Of a DNA stretch of 9,235 nucleotides, positions 1 through 7,812 are shown one piece after another. Location of the stretch: NCBI GenBank assembly GCA_002279765.1, contig NCCR01000165.1, positions 1 to 9,235 of the forward strand, given 5' to 3'. The translations under genes were made by a program, and so were the position numbers. The DNA is from Verrucomicrobia bacterium 12-59-8. Its GTDB lineage: Bacteria > Verrucomicrobiota > Verrucomicrobiae > Verrucomicrobiales > Verrucomicrobiaceae. Under the pieces are notes generated by a model. It worked only from the letters and a program-made list of their open reading frames with translations, did not search any database and was not told the origin of the DNA. The first letter of the stretch is position 1, and each line of letters opens with the position of its first letter.

Positions 1-2423
1 CGGATGCGTTTGTGAATGACAAGGTGCCGGATGCCTATGACAAGCTCGTGGACCTCCTGCTCGCTTCCAAGCAGTACGGCGAGCGCTGGGCGCGGCGCTG
101 GTTGGACCTCGCACGCTATGCGGACACAAACGGTTTTGAGAAAGACCGCCCGCGCCAGATCTGGCCCTACCGCGACTGGGTGGTGCGTGCGCTGAACGCC
201 GACATGCCCTTTGATCAGTTCAGCATCAAGCAACTCGCCGGTGACATGCTGCCCAAGCCCACGCCGGAAGATCTCATCGCCACGGGGTTTCATCGCAACA
301 CGATGCTGAATGAGGAGGGCGGCATTGATCCCAACGAGTACCGCTTCTACGCCATGGTGGACCGTGTCAGCGTCACCGGCACGACGTGGATGGGACTGAC
401 CATGAACTGCTGCCAGTGTCACACGCACAAATACGATCCCATTCTCCACACCGACTATTACCGTACGTTGGCATTGCTAAACAACGCCAGCGAACCCACC
501 TATTTCATTCCTACGCCTGAGATTGAAGCGCAGCAGAAGGCCCAGGCAGAGAAGATTGCCCAACTCGAGGCCGAGCTGCCCGCGAAGTTTCCCGGCGGCA
601 AGGCGGCCATGGAAAGCCGCTTTGCGGGATGGACCGAAGGTGAATCACATAGGGCTTCAAAATGGGAGGTCATTCGTCCCACGGGAATGAAAACCACCAT
701 GCCGCATCTGGAGCAGCAGGCAGATGGCTTCATTCTCGGCAGTGGCGACATCACGAAGAGCGAAGTCTATGATCTGAGCTTCAAGGCGCCGATCAAGGGA
801 GTGCGTGCGCTTCGCATTGAAGTCACTTCACATCCCAGCCTGCCGAACGATGGCCCCGGACTCACGAACTACGAAGGACCGCTCGGCGGATTTTTCCTGA
901 GCGAGTTGCAGGCTTCGCAGAATGGCGAGCGCGTCAAGATTGCCCGGGCTGAGGACACCAACGACGACGAGGATGACCGCATCAGCGACGCCACTGCCAG
1001 CGCTCCCAAGGGGAAGGCCAAAGCGGCAGCGAAGCCAAAGAAAAAGAACAATGCTGCAGCCACGATCGATGGCGAGATGTCCAGCGGCTGGCAGGTGCTG
1101 GGTGGCTATGGTGTGCAGCATGCAGCGGTGTTTCATTTCGACCAGCCTGTTGATCTCACCAACGGCTTTGATTTGAAGATGCTGTTTGAAAAGCACTTTG
1201 CCTGCCCGCTCGGTCATTTCCGGATTTCCGTCACCACCAGCGACCACGCCGAAGCCACGAGACTTCCAGCGGAAGTCGAGGTGGCGCTCGCCAGTGGTGA
1301 CAAAACCAAGCATGAAATTCTGCTGCGGCACTTCCTTGAAACGGCACCCGAAATGCAAAAGGCCGCCGCACCTCTGCTCGCCACACGCAAAAATCCACCG
1401 CGCGGTCAGCCCACGCTCGTGATGAATGAGCGCCCTGCGAGCAATCCGCGCATCACGCATCGCTATCATCGTGGCGAATACCTGCAGCCGAAGGAGGAGG
1501 TCACGGCCGGCGTTCCTGCGTTCCTGCCTGCTTTGCCCAAGGGGGCGCCCGCGAACCGGCTCACGTTTGCCAAGTGGCATTTTGCACCTGAAAACCCGCT
1601 CACTGCGCGCGTGACGGTGAACCGCCAGTGGCAGGCGTTCTTTGGCCGTGGCATCGTGAAGTCGCTCGAAGACTTCGGTTATCAGAGTGATCCGCCTTCA
1701 CATCCCGAACTGCTCGACTGGCTGGCCGTTGAATTCGTGAAGCAGGGCTGGTCGATGAAGAAACTGCATCGCCTCATTGTGACGAGTGAGACCTATAAAC
1801 AGTGCAGCCGCATCACAACTGAACTCGGAGAAAAAGACTCTGAGAACATCCTACTGGCACGAGGGGCGCGTTTCCGGCTCGATGCTGAAGTCATTCGTGA
1901 TTCCGCGCTGAAAGCCGCCGGCGTGCTGTCACCCAAAATGGGCGGCCCCGGTGTCTATCCGCCGCAACCAGCCAGTGTGACCTCCGAAGGCACCTACGGC
2001 AAGGTGGAGTGGAAGACCAGCGAGGGAGAGGATCACTTCCGCCGCAGCCTCTACACCTTCACCAAGCGCACGGCACCATTTGCCATGGCCACGACTTTTG
2101 ATGCGCCCACGGGTGAATCCTGCCTGGCCAAACGCGAGGTGTCCAACAGTCCGCTGCAAGCCCTCACGCTGCTCAATGACCAGATGTTCATGGAAGCTGC
2201 TCAGGCCATGGCGAAGCAAGTGATCGCAGAATCGCAGACCGATGATGAACGCCTCCAAAACATCTTCCGCCGCGTCGCGACACGACCTGCTGCACCCGAT
2301 GAACTGGCGATGCTCAAAGCTTTCCTGCAAAAGCAGCGCGACAAAAAAGTCGAAGGCGAGGCCCTCTGGACCGACGTGAGCCGCGCTGCACTGAACTTCG
2401 ACGAAGCCATCACGCATCCATGA
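1..2423 (+). CDS. DUF1549/DUF1553 (PSCyt2-PSD1) cytochrome-like protein, 5' end missing
   Basis: This is the 3' part of a large PSCyt2/PSD1 gene. The frame is open to the left edge (codons for D-A-F-V precede the GTG at 12), and the family normally has an N-terminal signal and often a cytochrome c (PSCyt1) domain, so GTG 12 is not the true start. Counting from GTG 12, residues 1-160 match DUF1549, with a heme-like CxxCH motif (CCQCH, 133-137). Residues 170-205 look like a short coiled coil. Residues 240-430 resemble the carbohydrate-binding-like domain common in these proteins, broken by a charged linker at 314-349. Residues 516-790 match DUF1553 (ENPLTARVTVNRQW near 526-540, then PPSHPELLDWLA). 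The biochemical role of the family is unproven. It is usually paired with DUF1501 proteins in PVC bacteria, often near sulfatases and polysaccharide-degradation genes, and is thought to act outside the cytoplasm. The stop overlaps the next start by 4 bases. Confidence 0.93.
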   Translation, partial: DAFVNDKVPDAYDKLVDLLLASKQYGERWARRWLDLARYADTNGFEKDRPRQIWPYRDWVVRALNADMPFDQFSIKQLAGDMLPKPTPEDLIATGFHRNTMLNEEGGIDPNEYRFYAMVDRVSVTGTTWMGLTMNCCQCHTHKYDPILHTDYYRTLALLNNASEPTYFIPTPEIEAQQKAQAEKIAQLEAELPAKFPGGKAAMESRFAGWTEGESHRASKWEVIRPTGMKTTMPHLEQQADGFILGSGDITKSEVYDLSFKAPIKGVRALRIEVTSHPSLPNDGPGLTNYEGPLGGFFLSELQASQNGERVKIARAEDTNDDEDDRISDATASAPKGKAKAAAKPKKKNNAAATIDGEMSSGWQVLGGYGVQHAAVFHFDQPVDLTNGFDLKMLFEKHFACPLGHFRISVTTSDHAEATRLPAEVEVALASGDKTKHEILLRHFLETAPEMQKAAAPLLATRKNPPRGQPTLVMNERPASNPRITHRYHRGEYLQPKEEVTAGVPAFLPALPKGAPANRLTFAKWHFAPENPLTARVTVNRQWQAFFGRGIVKSLEDFGYQSDPPSHPELLDWLAVEFVKQGWSMKKLHRLIVTSETYKQCSRITTELGEKDSENILLARGARFRLDAEVIRDSALKAAGVLSPKMGGPGVYPPQPASVTSEGTYGKVEWKTSEGEDHFRRSLYTFTKRTAPFAMATTFDAPTGESCLAKREVSNSPLQALTLLNDQMFMEAAQAMAKQVIAESQTDDERLQNIFRRVATRPAAPDELAMLKAFLQKQRDKKVEGEALWTDVSRAALNFDEAITHP

Positions 2424-3832
2424 ACACTTCCAACATCACCCGTCGTCACTTCTTCCAGGACTGCGCCGTCGGCACGGGCAAGATCGCGCTGGCATCGCTG
2501 CTGGCAGAGTCAGCCTATGGCGCAGGGCAGAGCCCGAATGCCGCCGCACCGACGCATTTTCGGCCGAAGGCCAAAGCCGTGATTCACATGTTCATGGCGG
2601 GTGCGCCGTCACAGCTTGAGTTGTTCGACAACAAACCCATGCTCACGAAGTACGAAGGCAAGCCGCTGCCGCCTTCGATCATCGGCGGGCAGCGTTACGC
2701 CTTCATCCGTCCGGACGCGGCGGTGCTTGGGCCGCGCTATCAGTTTGCGAAGCACGGGCAGTGCGGTGCGGAGCTTTCTGAGATGCTGCCACATCTGGCG
2801 ACGGTCGTGGATGACATTGCGATTGTAAAATCCTGCCGCACGACGCAGTTCAACCACGCACCGGCGCAGATTTACATGAACACGGGCTTCTCCCAGCCGG
2901 GGCGGCCCAGCATGGGCTCGTGGATCACCTACGGTCTAGGTGCCGAGACGCGGGATCTGCCGTCGTTTGTGGTGATGAGCACCGGCAGCGGCATCAGCGG
3001 TGGTGCGGCCTGCTGGAGCAGCGGCTTTCTGCCCAGCGTGTATTCCGGTACGCGCTTCCGTAATACGGGCGATCCCATCTTGAATGTGAGCACGCCGCAG
3101 GGCATTGAGGCAGGTACGCAGCGTGACACGATTGAACTCATCAACGCGATGAACCACCGCCGCCTCAAGCTCGATGGCGACAGCGAAACAGGCACACGGA
3201 TCGCCAATTACGAAATGGCCTACCGTTTGCAAAGCTCCGCTCCAGAGCTGATGGACCTCACCAAGGAGGACGAGGCCACCCTGAAAATGTACGGCTGCGA
3301 TCCAAAGGTGCCGTCTTTCGCCCGCGCCTGCCTGCTGGCGCGGCGGATGGTCGAACGCGGCGTTCGCTTCATCAACATCTACAACGAGGGCTGGGACGCG
3401 CACAGCGATGTGGCGGGCAATGTGAAAAAGAACTGCGGCATCACGGACCAGGCCAGTGCCGCGCTGATCAAGGACCTCAAGCAACGCGGACTGCTCGACA
3501 GCACCCTGGTGGTTTGGGGCGGTGAATTCGGTCGCACGCCGATGGTCGAGGCCAGCGTGTCGCTGGGCCGCAGCCTGGGGCGTGACCATCATCCGCAGGC
3601 TTTTACCATGTGGATGGCCGGTGGTGGCATCAAAGGCGGCGTCACCCTCGGCGCGACGGATGAAATGGGCTTCAACATCATCGAGGACGAGACTCACGTA
3701 GCGGACCTGCAGGCGACGATTCTGCACTGTCTGGGCATTGACCATGAGCGCCTCACCTTCAGCAAGGCCGGGCTCGACTTTAAGCTGACAGGCGTAGAGC
3801 CGTGCCATGTGATCAAGCAGATTTTGGCATGA
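2420..3832 (+). CDS. DUF1501 protein, Tat-exported, sulfatase-like
   Basis: A complete 470-residue DUF1501 protein, a normal length for the family. The N-terminus carries a twin-arginine signal: TRRHFF at residues 7-12, a hydrophobic stretch to about 30, and a likely cleavage site near AYGA (32-35). DUF1501 proteins are related to the alkaline phosphatase/arylsulfatase superfamily, although their reaction has not been settled. Visible family landmarks are GWDAH, followed by LKQRGLLDSTLVVWGGEFGRTP (WGGEFGRTP at 366-374), GRDHHPQAFTMWMAGGGIKGG, GATDEMGF, HVADLQATILHCLGIDH, and the usual C-terminal V-I-K-Q-I-L-A. The ATG at 2420 overlaps the preceding TGA (ATGA), and no Shine-Dalgarno sequence is evident, so translation is probably coupled to the upstream DUF1549/DUF1553 gene. 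The two products probably work together in the periplasm; this is inferred from their conserved pairing. Confidence 0.95.
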   Translation: MNTSNITRRHFFQDCAVGTGKIALASLLAESAYGAGQSPNAAAPTHFRPKAKAVIHMFMAGAPSQLELFDNKPMLTKYEGKPLPPSIIGGQRYAFIRPDAAVLGPRYQFAKHGQCGAELSEMLPHLATVVDDIAIVKSCRTTQFNHAPAQIYMNTGFSQPGRPSMGSWITYGLGAETRDLPSFVVMSTGSGISGGAACWSSGFLPSVYSGTRFRNTGDPILNVSTPQGIEAGTQRDTIELINAMNHRRLKLDGDSETGTRIANYEMAYRLQSSAPELMDLTKEDEATLKMYGCDPKVPSFARACLLARRMVERGVRFINIYNEGWDAHSDVAGNVKKNCGITDQASAALIKDLKQRGLLDSTLVVWGGEFGRTPMVEASVSLGRSLGRDHHPQAFTMWMAGGGIKGGVTLGATDEMGFNIIEDETHVADLQATILHCLGIDHERLTFSKAGLDFKLTGVEPCHVIKQILA

Positions 3833-4272
3833 TTCCCGCCACCATCGTTCAAGGACATCGTGTGGCCTCAGGCCTGAATGGGAATCCGCGATTTCCAGGC
3901 GGCACGCTGAGCATGCAGTTGCCGTTCTTTGCGGCACTTGGGCTCGATCTAAGCGCTTTGTATCCCGGCACGCTGAATGTGAGCATTGCGCCACGGAGTT
4001 ATCTCGTCGTGCAGCCCCGACACATGTTTCGTGCGCTCAAGTGGCATCCCGAAGATCCGGTGGAGGATTTTTCGTTCTTTGATGTCACCGTGCATCGCGG
4101 TGGGGCTGAGCCGATTTATGGTTGGATTTACCACCCGCATCCTGACACTAAGCCGGTGCATTTTCAGAAGCCGGACGTGCTGGAACTGCTGCTGCCATGG
4201 ACAGAGGGGCTGAGCTATGGCACGAAAATCACACTGGAAGTCCCTGAGGAGCAGATGATGATCGTGCCATGA
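3829..4272 (+). CDS. Small protein resembling the DUF120 / CTP-dependent riboflavin kinase fold
   Basis: A 147-residue protein with no signal peptide or membrane segment, so probably cytoplasmic. I chose ATG 3829 because it gives the same ATGA overlap as the neighbouring junctions; a GTG at 3802 would add nine residues and a 31-base overlap. The pattern recalls archaeal DUF120 riboflavin kinases (RibK). An early V-x-S-G-L segment (12-16) is followed by LPFFAALGLDLSALYPGTLNV, where PGTLN (46-50) matches the family's most characteristic motif. The C-terminal part ends in DVLELLLPW (116-124) and YGTKITLEV (130-138), like the closing strands of that cradle-loop barrel. RibK phosphorylates riboflavin to FMN using CTP. 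Whether this protein does so cannot be told from sequence: the glycine-rich nucleotide loop is changed (SGLNGNPRFPGG instead of an SG-x-G-E-G type). It could be a divergent enzyme or only a fold relative. It lies in the DUF1549/DUF1501 operon between a Tat protein and a secreted hydrolase. Confidence 0.8.
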   Translation: MIPATIVQGHRVASGLNGNPRFPGGTLSMQLPFFAALGLDLSALYPGTLNVSIAPRSYLVVQPRHMFRALKWHPEDPVEDFSFFDVTVHRGGAEPIYGWIYHPHPDTKPVHFQKPDVLELLLPWTEGLSYGTKITLEVPEEQMMIVP

Positions 4273-5108
4273 TGAAGTTCCTTTGTTCTTTGATTTTACT
4301 CACTTCGGCGGCGCTGGCCGACACCCAGACGGACATTGAATATGCCAAAGTGGGTGAAGCTTCGCTCAAGCTGGATCTGCATCGTCCGCAGGGGGAGAAT
4401 CCGCCGCTGATCGTTTATGTGCACGGCGGTGGGTGGCGGGCGGGTTCCAAAGAGGATGTGCCGATCGCAGACTTGTATGATCGGGGTTTTGCCATCGCGA
4501 GCGTGGATTACCGGCTGTCCACTCAGGCGGTGTTTCCCGCTCAGGTGCATGACATCAAGGCGGCGATTCGTTTTCTGCGGGCCAATGCGGGGTTTTATCA
4601 CATCAACGCCAGCAAAATTGCCATCATTGGCTCCTCAGCCGGTGGTCATCTGGCGGCGCTGGTAGGCGTGACCAACGACAAAGACCTCGAAGGCGGCATC
4701 GGTGAACACCTGGATCAAAGCAGCGATGCGCAGGTCATCGTGAGCTATTACGGCGCTTCGAATCTGGAAACGATCCTCTCCCAGAGCACTCCGCAGGGCC
4801 TCGATTTCCGCATTCCTGCGCTGAAACTGCTGCTGGGGGATACGCCGGATAAAAAGCCCGAACTGGCAAAACTGGCGAGTCCGGTGTCACATCTCGATAA
4901 GAAAGATCCGCCGCTGCTGCTCATTCACGGCGATGCCGATCCGCAGATGCCTCCGCAGCAGTCACAAGATCTGGCCAAAGCCTATCAGTCCCTGGGGTTG
5001 CCGGTGACGCTGATCATGCTTCCCGGCAGCTTGCATGGCGGAGCGGAGTTCTATGACGAAGAACGAACCGCCATCGTTGCCAAGTTCCTCGACAAGGTGC
5101 TTCGTTGA
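4269..5108 (+). CDS. Secreted alpha/beta-hydrolase (esterase/lipase, BD-FAE-like)
   Basis: A complete 279-residue alpha/beta-hydrolase. Residues 1-17 form a Sec signal peptide (MMKFLCSLILL, then A-L-A before D18), so the enzyme should be exported. The oxyanion-hole motif HGGGW is at 52-56. The nucleophile elbow GSSAGG is at 121-126, with Ser123 as nucleophile. The acid is Asp224 in HGDADPQMP, and the base is His256 in GSLHGG, so the catalytic triad is complete. The family includes carboxylesterases, acetyl-xylan esterases and feruloyl esterases; the exact substrate cannot be read from the sequence. Export and the neighbouring DUF1549/DUF1501 pair fit a role in removing ester groups from an extracellular polysaccharide (inference). 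The start overlaps the previous stop as ATGA; a second ATG at 4272 gives a protein one residue shorter. No well-placed Shine-Dalgarno sequence is present, which supports translational coupling. Confidence 0.92.
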   Translation: MMKFLCSLILLTSAALADTQTDIEYAKVGEASLKLDLHRPQGENPPLIVYVHGGGWRAGSKEDVPIADLYDRGFAIASVDYRLSTQAVFPAQVHDIKAAIRFLRANAGFYHINASKIAIIGSSAGGHLAALVGVTNDKDLEGGIGEHLDQSSDAQVIVSYYGASNLETILSQSTPQGLDFRIPALKLLLGDTPDKKPELAKLASPVSHLDKKDPPLLLIHGDADPQMPPQQSQDLAKAYQSLGLPVTLIMLPGSLHGGAEFYDEERTAIVAKFLDKVLR

Positions 5109-5124
5109 GTCAGAGTGACGGTTC

Positions 5125-6120
5125 ATGCCGAAACCACTCATTGCCATCACCATGGGCGACCCTGCCGGGGTCGGTCCTGAAATCTGCCTGCAACTGCTCG
5201 CCAACAAGGAGGTGTGTGAGCTTGCCACGCCGGTGGTTTTTGGCGATGCACGGCTGCTCTCGCGCTGCGCGCGGCAGACCGGGCTTCCAGCTCCCAAACG
5301 CATCATCAGCGAGATCGAATGGGCGGAAAAATGTGGCAGCATTGACGAACCGGTGGTTCTGGATCTCTTCGGCTTTGATGCGGAAGATTTCTCGCCGGGA
5401 ACCGTCAGCGCCAGGACCGGTGCGGCGGGTTATCGCTACGTTGAAAAAAGTATTGAGGCTGCGTTGGCGAAGCAAGTCGCTGCCGTGGCCACGGCCCCCC
5501 TGAACAAAGAGGCGCTGCATGACGCAGGAATCAAGTATCCTGGCCATACCGAAATGTTTGCCGAAAAAATGCAGGCAGAGCGCTCCTGCATGACCTTTTT
5601 CTCCGAAGAAATGATCTGTAGTCTGGTGACGGTGCATATCGGTTATCAGGATGTGGTGCCTGCTCTGACGTCCCACCGCATTCTGGATGTCATCGAGCTG
5701 ACCGCCGAAGCCGTGCAGCGTGTGCGCGGAAAGAAACCGCGCATCGCAGTCTGCGGGCTCAATCCTCACGCAGGTGAGCATGGACTGTTTGGCCGTGGCG
5801 AAGAGGAAGCGATTATCGCACCTGCCATTGCAGCGGCACGGGCAAAAGGGCATATGGTCGAAGGCCCGCTGCCGCCTGACACCGCCTTCATTGCGACGAA
5901 ACGCCGGGCGGTGGACGCCTACATTTGCATGTATCATGATCAGGCGCTCATCCCGCTGAAGGCGCTGGCGTTTGACACGGCCGTGAACACCACGCTGGGG
6001 CTGCCGGTGCCGCGCACGAGTGTGGATCACGGCACCGCATGCGACATCGCATGGCAGGGCAAAGCTAATGGGCGCAGCCTAGTGGAAGCTGTGCTGCTTG
6101 CAGCCAAGATGGCGGGCTGA
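5125..6120 (+). CDS. pdxA: 4-hydroxythreonine-4-phosphate dehydrogenase PdxA
   Basis: A complete 331-residue PdxA. The enzyme oxidises 4-phosphohydroxy-L-threonine with NAD(P); after decarboxylation the product 3-amino-2-oxopropyl phosphate feeds PdxJ in DXP-dependent pyridoxal phosphate synthesis. It is cytoplasmic. Family signatures are ITMGDPAGVGPEI (from residue 7), TAPLNKEALH, PGHTEMFAE, GLNPHAGEHGLFG, YHDQALIPLK and TLGLPVPRTSVDHGTA. The three metal-binding histidines fall at His171, His215 and His271, almost the spacing of His166/211/266 in the E. coli enzyme, so it should be active. PdxA2-type paralogues, which act on threonate or erythronate 4-phosphate, share these motifs and cannot be fully excluded without a tree; no typical partner kinase gene is visible nearby. 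It starts 16 bases after the hydrolase stop, with no clear terminator or promoter between them, so it is probably read from the same transcript. Confidence 0.95.
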   Translation: MPKPLIAITMGDPAGVGPEICLQLLANKEVCELATPVVFGDARLLSRCARQTGLPAPKRIISEIEWAEKCGSIDEPVVLDLFGFDAEDFSPGTVSARTGAAGYRYVEKSIEAALAKQVAAVATAPLNKEALHDAGIKYPGHTEMFAEKMQAERSCMTFFSEEMICSLVTVHIGYQDVVPALTSHRILDVIELTAEAVQRVRGKKPRIAVCGLNPHAGEHGLFGRGEEEAIIAPAIAAARAKGHMVEGPLPPDTAFIATKRRAVDAYICMYHDQALIPLKALAFDTAVNTTLGLPVPRTSVDHGTACDIAWQGKANGRSLVEAVLLAAKMAG

Positions 6121-6126
6121 GGATAC

Positions 6127-7803
6127 TTATTTGCGATCAGCCACCCAGCGTGGCACGCAGCCTTGATGCGCCTGGGTCACCGTGGCGGCGAAGTCGGCGA
6201 GGTAGCCGAACGGATGGCTGACGGGGAAGATCGTGCGCGGACGGGCATCGAGGTCGGCATTGACGTGAATAGTACCTGCGAGCAGGTCGAATTCGATTTC
6301 ATCGCCATCTTCCACCACGGCAATCGGTCCACCCACGGCTGCTTCCGGGCTGCAATGCACACCCACGGCACCACCAGAAACGCCGGAGACGCGAGTGTCT
6401 GAAAGCAGGGCAACTTTGCCATAAAGCTCAGGCACTGCGAGGGCAGCGCTGGCCACGTGCATCTCGGGCATGCCGAGCGCCACCGGACCGCAGCCACGGA
6501 TGACCACAATGTGGCCGGGCTGAATGCGACCGGCGGCGGCGGCATCGGATACACCTTTGGAATCCGTAAAGCAGATGGCTTTGCCACGGAACCGGGGCTC
6601 GTCCAGCGAGGAGACTTTGAAGACGATACCGTCGGGGGCGAGGTTGCCAAAGCAGATCTGGATGTCGGCGAAGTCTTTGAACGGCGCTTCGATGGGCGCG
6701 ATAAGTTCATTGGGGAAGGGCACTTCGGCGGCGTTGGCGAGATTTTCCGCCAGCTTTTGACCGGTGACGGTGATGCAGGAGCCGTCCAGCAGCCCGGTTT
6801 TCATGAGGTGTTTCAGCAGCATGGTGGTGCCGCCGAGTCGATGCAGATCGACCATCGTGCCTCGTCCGCGCGGCGCGAAATTGCACAGGACAGGCGTGCG
6901 GCGGCCAATGGCCTGCACGTCACGCAGGGTGAAATCGACTCCTGCTTCGCGGGCAACGGCGAGGATGTGCAGCACGCCATTGGTGGAGCCACCGATGGCG
7001 CAGATGGCGGTCATGGCATTGGTGATGGAGGCCTTGGTGATGATGTCCCGGGGGCGCAGATTCATTTCCAACAGGCGGCGTACGGCTTTGCCGACGCGCA
7101 GGCATTCCTCACGTTTGCCTGATTCGATGGCGGGCATGGAGGAAGTGTCCGGCAGGCTGAGGCCCATGGCTTCGAGCGCGATGCCCCAGGTATTGAAGGA
7201 GGCTGCGATGCCACAACCACCTGCGCCAGGGCAGGCGGTACGGATGATCTGCTCGGATTCCTCGTAGCTCATCGTCCCCTGTTTTTCCTTCGCGGCGGCA
7301 TCATAGACATCGAGGATGGAAGTGGAGTGTCCTTTATGGCAGCCGGGCATGATGCTGCCGCCATTGACTATGAGGCCGGGATAATTGGTGCGCGCCAGGG
7401 CCATGGCGAAGGCCGGGCCGTTTTTGTCGCAGTGATGCAGGCCGATCAGCGCATCATAGCAGTGCGAGGTACAGATCATCTCCGCGCCGTTGGCCATGAG
7501 ATTGCGTGAGCAAAGGGAGGCTGCTCCGCCGACGTTGCCCTGCGTGATGTTATCGCTTACCGGCGAGACACCGAAGGGGAAGCCGATGAGCCCCGCCTCT
7601 TTGCACCCTTGGGCGATGAGCTGGGCGAGCTCGTGCGCGTGGACGTTGCAAATGTTGCCGTCGAGCAGCGGCGTGCCGATGCCGATTTGCGCTTTGTGGA
7701 AATCTTCGGGCTTAAAACCCAGACCCCAGAAGAAGGCGTTGACGCCGCGCTGCCAGCCATGGGTGAGGTTGTTTGAGTTCCAGTTGAGCGAATGTTCAGT
7801 CAT
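6127..7803 (-). CDS. ilvD: IlvD/Edd-family dehydratase, probable dihydroxy-acid dehydratase
   Basis: A complete 558-residue member of the IlvD/Edd Fe-S dehydratase family. Dihydroxy-acid dehydratase makes 2-oxo acids in isoleucine and valine synthesis; relatives dehydrate sugar acids. Likely cluster ligands are Cys52 (NICN), Cys125 (HHCDK) and Cys197 (CPGAGGCG). The spacing (73 and 72 residues) and the CPGAG form suggest the [2Fe-2S] type. Asp84 (VSDNITQG), Asp126-Lys127 and Glu447 (MPEM) fit the Mg site, and Ser473 (RVSG) fits the catalytic serine. MNLRPRDIITKASITNAM, GGSTNGVLH and VTGQKLAENL are IlvD-like. Several usually strict segments differ: GPVALGMPEM instead of GPKGGPGMPEM, SDTRVSG instead of TDGRFSG, and an unusual N-terminus (LTHGWQRGVNAFFWGLGF). 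It may therefore be a sugar-acid dehydratase or a divergent paralogue, and the gene symbol is provisional. It converges on pdxA with 6 bases between stops. No ribosome binding site precedes the ATG. Confidence 0.85.
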   Translation of the reverse strand: MTEHSLNWNSNNLTHGWQRGVNAFFWGLGFKPEDFHKAQIGIGTPLLDGNICNVHAHELAQLIAQGCKEAGLIGFPFGVSPVSDNITQGNVGGAASLCSRNLMANGAEMICTSHCYDALIGLHHCDKNGPAFAMALARTNYPGLIVNGGSIMPGCHKGHSTSILDVYDAAAKEKQGTMSYEESEQIIRTACPGAGGCGIAASFNTWGIALEAMGLSLPDTSSMPAIESGKREECLRVGKAVRRLLEMNLRPRDIITKASITNAMTAICAIGGSTNGVLHILAVAREAGVDFTLRDVQAIGRRTPVLCNFAPRGRGTMVDLHRLGGTTMLLKHLMKTGLLDGSCITVTGQKLAENLANAAEVPFPNELIAPIEAPFKDFADIQICFGNLAPDGIVFKVSSLDEPRFRGKAICFTDSKGVSDAAAAGRIQPGHIVVIRGCGPVALGMPEMHVASAALAVPELYGKVALLSDTRVSGVSGGAVGVHCSPEAAVGGPIAVVEDGDEIEFDLLAGTIHVNADLDARPRTIFPVSHPFGYLADFAATVTQAHQGCVPRWVADRK

Positions 7804-7812
7804 GCGGCGCGG

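Noticed and set aside
12..14. GTG at 12 as the true start of the first gene
   Set aside because: The frame continues upstream with family-like residues, and the DUF1549 domain is already under way, so the gene is cut by the window edge.
828..1580. 250-codon open frame on the - strand inside the DUF1549/DUF1553 gene
   Set aside because: It is antisense to clear domain sequence and has no recognisable motifs.
3802..3828. GTG at 3802 as the start of the small DUF120-like gene
   Set aside because: It would create a 31-base overlap and an unrelated nine-residue extension, whereas ATG 3829 gives the same ATGA overlap as the neighbouring junctions.
2936..3994. 352-codon open frame on the - strand opposite the DUF1501 gene and its downstream neighbour
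   Set aside because: It lies antisense to well-supported genes, its product is rich in His, Arg and Ala with no recognisable domain, and it straddles two real genes. It is a by-product of G+C-rich codon use.
5108..5124. Short inverted repeat GTCA-GAG-TGAC between the hydrolase and pdxA
   Set aside because: Four-base arms are expected by chance, and no T-tract or promoter boxes accompany it.
5110..6030. 306-codon open frame on the - strand opposite pdxA
   Set aside because: The + strand frame is a full PdxA with all metal ligands; the antisense product has no family features.
6457..7122. 221-codon open frame on the + strand opposite the dehydratase
   Set aside because: The Gly/Asp-rich translation is the mirror of conserved dehydratase sequence and has no start signal or domain.
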